The notes under the pieces are model-generated. The model was given only the letters and a program-made list of their open reading frames with translations, was not told where the DNA came from and did not search any database. The position numbers were made by a program, and so were the translations under genes. From contig VCJN01002769.1 of NCBI GenBank assembly GCA_006384855.1, forward strand, positions 434,001 through 498,000: 64,000 nucleotides of DNA, in the 5' to 3' direction. The DNA comes from Tetraselmis striata. Its lineage: Eukaryota > Chlorophyta > Chlorodendrophyceae > Chlorodendrales > Chlorodendraceae. Shown here one piece after another: positions 57,401-64,000 of the stretch. The stretch's first letter is position 1. Each line of letters begins with the position of its first letter.

Positions 57401-60061
57401 GAGAGCGGTGAGGAAGTGGGCTTAAGGGGAATCAACCTGGAAGAGCTGCTCATGAGCGGTGATGCGGTGCTCACGCAGCACCTCGGTCCGCTGCGACATC
57501 ATTCGCTTGCTCTGTTTGTTGATGGCCGGCGCAAAGGTGCACTCCTTCACCTCCTTTGCCGCATCCTCCAGCCGCATCATCTGCATGCGCGCCGCCAGCA
57601 TCGGCTTCTGGTTGCTGTAGCCCACGCTCAGCCGCTCCCAGGTCGACATCTCCTTGGGCCGATGGATCTGCTGCGCCATCTTGCTGATGCGCGGCTGAAA
57701 GGTGGCGCCCCGCAGCTCGTGCGCTGTCTCCTCCTGCTTCATTAGCTGCGCCTCGCGCTGCTTGCGCTCCCGCTCCACCACGCCCTCCACATACAACCGC
57801 TCCCCGTAGTTCATGTACTCGCCAGCGGTCCTGCCAACACAGGCCGGGCGAGCTCAGCGGCAACATCCACACCACAAGCACCAGCCAAGGCAGCGGCACA
57901 GAGCCTCGTGAACTTAGCGTTTTCAGAACAGCTGCGCACTGCCTTGTGTGAAAGATGCCCTGCCCCCTACGCGACCAATTGCATGTCTCATTGGCTGCCT
58001 GCTTTATCATAGCTAAACCTCCTGCGCTGTCGACCGTGCTGACACTTCCCTCTGGTATTTGCAAGATATTCTTACATGGTTTTGCCATAAAAAAGAAATA
58101 AACACAAAGACCCAGAAACATTTGTTTCCTATCTTGCGCCAGGGGCGCTGCCTCTCACCTGCCAGCAGTCAGCTCGCGCGACACCCAGCTGATGTTCTCG
58201 CGCTGTGACTCGATCTGCGCGCGCACGTCCTCCTCGTGCTTCACCGCGAGCGCCTCCTTCTTGCTGCGCGTCGCCTCGGCCTGCGCGTACAGCCGGTCGA
58301 ACACCTGCCTGCTGGGAGCGCGCGCCGCCCGGCGCGTCAGGGGGCAGCGCCATAGGTGCAAACGGGCGCGGGAGGGGCTTGCGAAAGGAATGAGTAGGTG
58401 GTGCAGGAGGATATGGGGGAGGCGCACCCGTTGCCTCTCGCCCTCCCGCCAGGGTGGTACTGCGGCTAAGGGAACAGGCGCAGCGCAAGTGAGTCCCAGG
58501 CGCCAGGGGAAGAAGCGGGCCCAAGGCGGCGGTCAGGGTGCATGCTCGCCGGATGGCCTATGGCTATGTGTACAGTTGCCCTTCCAGGGCAGTGCATGTG
58601 ACACCAGGCTGCATGCGCGCCGGTGCAGTATCCCGCCTTGTACATTGCACTGGTATCAGAGTAGCAGGCCTCCCCGTAGCCACACACGCTCCGTGCGCCC
58701 TGCCCATTCCACCCCCACCTGCCAGCAAGCGCTGAGACGGGCTATTTGCGCCGGACTGGGCGGAAGGTGAGCGTGGTGGGGAATTCACTCGACCCAACTA
58801 TGGCGCTCAAGACACCCCGTGCCCTGTCCTGCGTGATTTGTTGTGAGACTTCAGGGTCACTTTCTCTCGCTTGAGTTGTTGCTCTATTGTATGCATGAGA
58901 GATCACGTGTGAGGTCTGGGTGGCTGGCATGGGAGTTGGCCAGCAGCAAGGGATGGTGCTGGGCGGGATGAAGTGCAAGTGCATTGGGGGGGGGGGGGGG
59001 GGGGGGCGACACCATCCAGGTGTGGGACTCCGATGTCCGGCGCGCCCCGGTGTGGCTGCGGTACAGCCGCTCAAAGGGGTCCGCGGGCGCGTGCCCAGAG
59101 GGCCGTCGCGTGGGAGCGCTGCTCCGCATCTTTGGCATGCGAGAGGGCTGTGCGGCGCGGGGGCAGCGAGGGAGGCGACAGGAAGGGACACAGGGGGAGG
59201 CGGTCTTTCAGTGTTGTCGTGATGTGGCAAGCAAGCAACCGCAACTCGGACGCGCATGCGCCTGAATAATGCCGCCCTGCACTTCCCCTTCCGACCTCAG
59301 CACCCCCATGCTGGCTTGCGCATGAGGCAAAGAGGGGTATGGCCGTTGGACAGAAGGGGAGGATGAGTGAGGCGGGGACGGGGGGGGGGGGGGGGGGGGG
59401 TAAGGGGGGCTCGCCTTGTCGCTTACCCCCTGCGTTCTGGCCAGGCTGGAAAGATTGTCGATGAGGTGTCGCGACAATGGCTCCACCACCGCGTCTGGCA
59501 GCCCGTGCTTTGCACAGAAGCGCCGGGCGGCGTCTGTGGTGTTCTCTCCCGCGCGCACTTCGATGCGGTCCGACCGGCCCTCGCCGATGTCCACCGTGGT
59601 GATCAGCAGCACGGGCGGCTCGCCGGTGGTCTCGTTCAGCGTGCCGCCGCTGGGTTCTGCGCCTCTTTCCGGCTGCTCCTCCCAGCTCGAGTCTGCGCTG
59701 CCGTCCCCCTGCTCCCAGCGGCTCTCCTCCTGCTCCCCCCCACCCTCCCCACGCCCGCCCTCCTCGGGCTCTCCCTGAACAGGCGGCATCTCGGGAAAAC
59801 CGGCCTCGTGGACGGTCCAGTAGCTGTCATTCTCGTATGATGGCTCCTGTATACTGCTGCACTCCTCTCTGCGCGGCCACCGTTGGTCAGGGAGGCGAGC
59901 CAAGCGACCGCGCAAGTTCTGCCGCGACAAAGGAGGTGGGCGATGGGTCACATATTCTACGGGGCGCACTCGCTGTCCGTTCGCCGAAAGGCGGCCGAGT
60001 AGGAGCCGGAGGCGTCGCCGGGCTCAGCGCCAGCCCTCGGCGCCAATTCTCCCGCCTCCAT
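52481..60061 (-). CDS. Multi-exon protein with repeated TFxP motifs, cilium/flagellum-associated type
   Basis: Exons on the minus strand that join in phase: 60061-59970, 59868-59427, 59147-59013, 58304-58159, 57830-57437, 56981-56738, 56120-55910, 55770-55623, 55431-55297, 55059-54832, 54678-54583, 54197-54004, 53379-53084 and 52671-52481 (TGA), about 983 residues. Near the N-terminus, LLITTVDIGEGRSDRIEVRAGE...AARRFCAKHGL is a small ubiquitin-fold-like module common in cilium-associated proteins. Repeats then follow: FERLY/FDRLY/GERLY heptads alternating with ATFQPRI, CTFAPAI, VTFQPAV, YNFQPEL and CTFEPHF. The ninth exon listed holds a degenerate EF-hand (FLDQDNSNAVDLV) lacking the last acidic ligand. 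The tail is disordered. This architecture occurs in many axoneme and basal-body proteins of algae and protists; binding partners are unknown. Sense-strand C runs lie in at least six introns. The first exon is uncertain (see 60094-60676), and an extra exon near 58750-58815 is possible. Confidence 0.75.
53455..53525. repeat. (CATA)n-rich microsatellite
   Basis: ACATACATACA-type repeats with interruptions inside the penultimate intron of the cilium-type gene. Confidence 0.7.
54385..54413. repeat. (TC)n microsatellite
   Basis: Fourteen TC units in an intron (54582-54198) of the minus-strand cilium-type gene; GA on its sense strand. Confidence 0.9.
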
Positions 60062-60093
60062 GCTCGCTGATTCCGACAGGCGCGAAGAGTCGC

Positions 60094-60676
60094 CCTGCCG
60101 CGCGGTGTCGGGGTGATTCGGTCAGCGACTCAGCGGCCCTCGCAGCTGAGAAAAGTATGCCGCGGGCAGACGGGGGGGCGGGGGGGGGGGGGGGGGGGAG
60201 GGAAAGGAGCGGGGAAGCTGCGAAGGCCCCGTCCCGTGATGACGGAGGTTGATTTCCCACCATTACCGGCAGCATGATGAAGATCTGCTTGGCAGCCTGA
60301 CCTGGGACGAAGCGCTAGCGGCGGTTGCGACAGGGAGGGCAGAGCGGTCTGGGTTGAGCGGGCGGTCACGTAAAGCGTCCTCGTCGCGTATTATGAGAGT
60401 GTCAAAATGTCCCAAAGTACTAATTGTTCCGCGAGTAGTCGCTGCGTCGCGACAGCCCATCCGCCGCGGCCGCTGGATGGCGACGGGGCGGACTCCGCGG
60501 TGGGGGGGGGGGGGGGGGGGGGGGACTATGTGCGGCCCTCGACCCGGTTCCCACCGCCTTTCCGGATAGGATAAACGGTGCACGAAAGAGCTTGGGTCGG
60601 CCCTGTCAGTCTTCTCGGCAGGCCAGCAGGCGCCGGCTACCGATGCTGATGGTGTTTCATCCGCGCTGCGCAGCAT
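60094..60676 (-). other. Possible additional 5' exons of the cilium-type gene
   Basis: A phase-consistent extension exists: exon 60676-60527 (ATG, 50 codons), a 30-nt microexon 60296-60267 (AAKQIFIMLP), then an acceptor at 60095 extending the first exon to 60094 (GDSSRLSESAS before the ATG used above). The two introns would carry 23-nt and 18-nt sense-strand C runs (60502-60524, 60181-60198), and the first donor reads GTCC followed by C, like the donor at 55296. This fits the pattern of the gene but rests on weak splice sites; the simpler start at 60061 is equally possible. Confidence 0.35.
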
Positions 60677-61549
60677 ACTCGTGCCGGTACCCGCCTTTCA
60701 TACGAGTATTTTTCGTGAGCGCGGGAGCAGCCCGACTGCTAGCAGCCGAGCTCGGAAAAGCAGTGCCACGCACCGTTCCCCCGTCAGCGCCCCGGGTGCA
60801 GCACTGCACCATCGGCTACGTGAGAGGGTGCAGCCGCGCCGTGATTTGCCAGGCCCAAGTTTGCAGCTGGTTTGATACGGCTGCCAGGCGTTCGCGTGAC
60901 GCTGCTGGCAGGGGGCAACCCGTAGTAGGGGTGCAACCTTCGTACCGCCAGTACTTTGCCTTCGCTGGACTCTACCCCATGTAACCAAACCCCATCGTCC
61001 GCGCAACTAACCTGGTGCGATAACGCCGCCGTCGCTGCTGCACACTGCGCGTTGACTTGGGCCTATCCGCCCTCGTCCAGCTGCCAGCAGCAGCAGGTCA
61101 GCAGCGCGCTCGGCCGGACACGCCTCGGAGACATTTCGGGTCGTTGCCCAGACTGTGACCCGTTCTATGTATTGTACCGCGCGCGCGCATTTCTATGCGA
61201 CCTTTTATTTATTAAGTGTGCTATAAATAATAAGAATACGCGGCCACACCCTGTACAAATATCGGTCAAGCGGCTTTTTTAGAACTCGGAGCTTATGTCG
61301 AAAAGTCTCAAACTGTCGGTATCTTTTTCGGCTGCATGTTGCGCTCATCATCTCCTGCATAAGAGGACAGAATCCTCGTTGTCGGGCGGTCGTCCTTTTG
61401 GTGAGCCTGCCATCCTCCAGTTTCGTTGCGTTACACGCAACGATTAACAATCTCGCAACATGTTGCGAGCAAGGTCACCCCACGTTGTTCAAGACCACAC
61501 GCGGCTCACCACCCGTGTGTGAAACTCTCATCCGTACATCCGTGCGTCA
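60677..61549. other. Intergenic region with a dispersed repeat
   Basis: No gene recognised. A ~50-bp segment (about 60948-60995: AGTACTTTGCCTT...GGACTCTACCCC...TGTAACCAA) also occurs near 13650-13700. An AT-rich patch lies around 61200-61235. Confidence 0.4.
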
Positions 61550-61550
61550 T

Positions 61551-62427
61551 CATGTCGGATGGAGAAGAACCCGTCGTTGAGCCGACGCTCGAATCGCTAC
61601 AAGCAAACGAGAAGGCCTAGTAGTCTACATTGATGCGCGAGCTTGCAACTGCGTTGGCTCAATTGACTGCTCGTGACCGTTTTGTTGATGGAGACGGAGT
61701 ACATGGCTTTGGTTCCGGGCAGCGCGTCGCGGGACAGCCGACCTGCAGCGGGGGGGGGCGCAAGCGCACCGGCTTGCTAGAGCTAGCCCAGAGCGGCCGT
61801 GTCGGATCACAATCCGTGAGTGAGGAGGACGACTCCCTCGCGGTGCCATAGCTACTGCAACGAGCAGAGTCTGGTTACGAGGTCGTTCGACCGGTCAGCC
61901 GAGTGCATGGGCTCTTCCCTTTGAGCACCGACCTCAAGAACGAGTATACCTCGAGCAAGATGACCGGCGTCTGCCGGCCCAGGAGGAGTATCTTTGGATG
62001 TCGTGTTTCGGCGCCCACATGGCCGCACTCTTCATAGCTTTTCGACGTGGTGCTACCCTACGTCCTTGTTCCCAATCAAGACATCACCTTCTACCTCGCG
62101 TGTGCTCAGAATCAAGCTGAAGCCATCGACAATGCGTTTCGTTTTCGTCCTGCGGAGGCGCTCGACGAGGTCAAACGTGTGCACGGGGACCAAGGTGTGC
62201 TAAACGTAATGCGAGCCGAGCATTTTCAGCCCGTTGCTAAGCATCTAGGCTCTGCTATTTTCGGGGACTTGATGAAGGACTACGAGCGTCGCGTCTTCGA
62301 GGCGACGGTTGCCAGCAGCGCAAAAGCTACCGCTACTGCCCGGGTGGCGGCCGCGGCTGCAAGACGCGCGCGTGGACGTGGGCGTTGCAGTGGTCGGGGG
62401 CGTGGCCGCGAAGGTGAGCACGAGTGA
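61551..62427 (+). pseudogene. Retroelement Gag-like coding relic
   Basis: Coding-like pieces follow one another with stops and frame changes: MSDGEEPVVEPTLESLQ (61551-61620), MRELATALAQLTARDRF (61630-61851), PLSTDLKNEYTSSKMTG (about 61920-61965), and a longer open frame (62047-62427) with FYLACAQNQAEAIDNAF, FQPVAKHLGSAIFGDLM and an Arg/Gly-rich tail (RARGRGRCSGRGRGREG). A basic RG-rich tail and the lack of introns suggest the Gag-like ORF of a decayed retroelement. I cannot assign a family. Confidence 0.35.
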
Positions 62428-62895
62428 CGGTGTGGGGCGCCTTTCGTTGTGGCTACTGGGGCTGTGCGAGGCCACATTTCGGTGACCACCGCACGGCGAA
62501 CCCTAGCAGCTCAACGGCGGGATAAGCGCCATGTTTCCGGACCGGACCTGAAAGCAATACAAAAAGATCCGAGCATGTCATATATACACGCGGGCAGCCG
62601 CATATATAGCCATCGGTGTGCGGCGGTGTGCGGCACGACGGGCGGAGGTGTGGGCGGATGTAGGTGGTACGGTAGGCGGTAGGCGGTAGGTGGTGTTCGT
62701 AGGTGCGCGTTTTAATGCAGCCGCCCTAACTGCTGATGATTGTGTAACGCCCCAGCACGCGCATGAAGTACGGGGTCGCCTGGCGGTCACCGCCGCTCAC
62801 CGCTGAACCAAGCGCGGACAGCCGCGCACTCGCATTTGTGCTCCCTGCCGGTGGTGGGCTACATCAACCCCAACTCTCATGGGTGGCATGGGTGA

Positions 62896-62913
62896 CCCCC
62901 CCCCCCCCCCCCC
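62896..62913. repeat. Poly(C) run followed by (CG)n
   Basis: Eighteen C then CGCGCGCGCGCG, just upstream of the zinc-finger-like ORF. Confidence 0.9.
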
Positions 62914-62937
62914 GCGCGCGCGCGCGGCAGCAGGCAT

Positions 62938-63495
62938 GCCGGGAGAGGGATGGATGTCGAGTGTGTCGAAGAATGGCGTGTACACATGCAAGCACTGCCA
63001 CGGCATCGTGACGGGCAGTAGTGAAAGGACGGCGCGAGAGCGGCACTTCCGGAAATACCCGAACTGTAGCCACTCGTTGAAGCGTGCGGCTAAGTTGCAC
63101 CGCAAGGCCGCCTTATTACAAGCAGCAGAAGCAGGGCGGCAGCAGTAGCAGCAGCGGCGGCAGGGGCGGCAGCAGGAGTAGTTGCAGCCGTCGGAAACGG
63201 CCCGCCGGCGCCGGTCTCGGAGGACGACGTGATGGGTGTGGGGGAGGACCCCGTTGGCGAAGACGGTGTGGACATCGACGCGCCTGCGTGGCCGCCGGCG
63301 GACGTGAAAGCTGCCGATGAGGGCGTGATACGGAAAAGCGATCCCGGTGACTTCTACATGAAGGTCATCGCCAAGAAGTTCCGGGGAGTATGGCACTACG
63401 GCGTGATAACCGGCGTCGTTACCGAGTGGGTGTTGGAGGACTACGGCGGGGCGACCCAGTGGCGCGCTGTTTTCGAGGACGGTGACATTGTGGAC
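62938..63495 (+). CDS. Zinc-finger plus Tudor-like ORF, possibly transposon-derived
   Basis: From ATG 62938 the frame gives VYTCKHCHGIVTGSSERTARERHF...KYPNCS, a C-x2-C-x(13-14)-H-x(4-6)-C pattern like a small zinc finger (BED-type spacing is similar). The frame ends in a GCA-repeat region near 63146, where another frame takes over, by intron or repeat slippage, and runs VSEDDVMGVGEDP to DGDIVDLLRSE. That second part contains KKFRGVWHYGVITGVV...WRAVFEDGDIVDLL, a Tudor/chromo-barrel-like pattern. A good donor (TCAGAG/GTGAGTGG, 63513) ends it. DNA-binding finger plus chromatin-reader-like barrel suits a transposase accessory protein or host chromatin protein; neither can be proved. Confidence 0.35.
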
Positions 63496-63595
63496 CTTCT
63501 GCGTTCAGAGGTGAGTGGGCCCGGCCTGCGTGCGGGTGGCACCACTCAACTGCGGTTGTATGGAATCACACGCACCCGCCCGGTCGGCGTGGCAG

Positions 63596-64000
63596 GTTGT
63601 GGAGGCTATGGCGGCTGCCCATGAGCACCCCCCTGTGGATGCGGACGGGGATGCTCGCTTGGTAACCGTCCATGAAGGCGATGACTTGTCCAGTGAATCA
63701 CGCACCTTGCCCGGCGTGCGTTCAACACAACCCGGCTGGCGGAGGCCAAGCACAACACTGGCTGCCATGGCGTGTGCCATGTGCATGTGGCCCTTGGCTA
63801 TGTCAGCATGGTCAACCTCTTCCCCCTCGCGCCGTTCCACCTGTTTTTTTTTGGCTTGGGAAGGGACTTCTGGAGGAAATTTGTCACCGTGCAGGGCCAC
63901 ATTGGATTCCGAGCTATGAAGCAGGAAGACCGGCGCCAGGCTTTAGTCCCGATACCCAGCAACTTTGAACGCGGGTTGCGCCCTTCGTTTGCAGTGTCCA
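63596..64000 (+). other. Probable downstream coding segment, truncated by the window edge
   Basis: After the acceptor GGCGTGGCAG (about 63595) one frame reads VVEAMAAAHEHPPVDADGD. A different frame further on reads AFNTTRLAEAKHNTGCHGV, HVALGYVSMVNLFPLAPFHL, FFGLGRDFWRKFVTVQGHIG and continues open to the window end. The conserved-looking P-x-H...G...DFW layout resembles the middle of a transposase, but I cannot name the superfamily. The frame change near 63700 means either an undetected intron or a frameshift. Confidence 0.3.

Noticed and set aside
1636-60524. C/G runs as assembly gap filler or sequencing artefacts
   Set aside because: The runs are 16-30 nt of varied length, some carry single interrupting bases, and they follow the sense strand and splice donors. 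Artefacts would not do that. Exact lengths may still be unreliable.
1-64000. CRISPR arrays, rRNA genes, riboswitches
   Set aside because: No regularly spaced short repeats, no conserved rRNA segments and no recognisable riboswitch cores were seen on either strand.

Overview
The window is nuclear DNA from a eukaryote, most likely a chlorophyte green alga and plausibly a volvocine-type one. Genes are split into many short GC-rich exons by GT-AG introns (one GC-AG position). A TGTAA motif, the usual green-algal poly(A) signal, lies about 120-290 nt past four of the stop codons. Microsatellites are frequent. The mobile elements are tyrosine-recombinase (YR) retrotransposons of the DIRS/PAT/Kangaroo type, and Kangaroo was first described in Volvox. 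No rRNA, convincing tRNA, CRISPR or bacterial-style operon is seen. All exon joins were checked by reading frame and splice phase only.

Layout. 409-8825 (+): last six exons of a large class III nucleotidyl cyclase with a P-loop ATPase region, resembling soluble adenylyl cyclase; its 5' part lies outside the window. 14128-18282 (+): complete five-exon aquaglyceroporin (MIP family) with a long insert in loop C. 22893-25535 (-) and 49371-51497 (+): two paralogous, divergently oriented, secreted trypsin-like proteases with the same four-exon structure and the same C-terminal cysteine-rich module. About 24 kb of mobile-element DNA separates them. 52481-60061 or further (-): a gene of at least 14 exons for a cilium-type protein with repeated TFxP motifs. 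61.5-64 kb: coding relics that look transposon-derived.

Mobile cluster, 25.8-48.4 kb. In order: a 0.9-kb unit with 57-bp terminal inverted repeats around a nuclease-like ORF, fused to a 113-bp-arm palindrome; a decayed DIRS-like RT/RNase H element between direct repeats; two decayed YR genes; and a much better preserved Kangaroo-like element. That last element carries Gag, a C5-cytosine DNA methyltransferase, RT-RNase H and an antisense YR. It has one in-frame stop in the methyltransferase and one apparent 4-bp duplication at the start of the RT.

The most unexpected global pattern is a set of 21 pure C or G runs of 16-30 nt. Those inside introns are almost always C on the sense strand, and most start within 30 nt of the 5' splice site. 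The methyltransferase-bearing element and this intronic poly(C) habit are the two observations most worth following.
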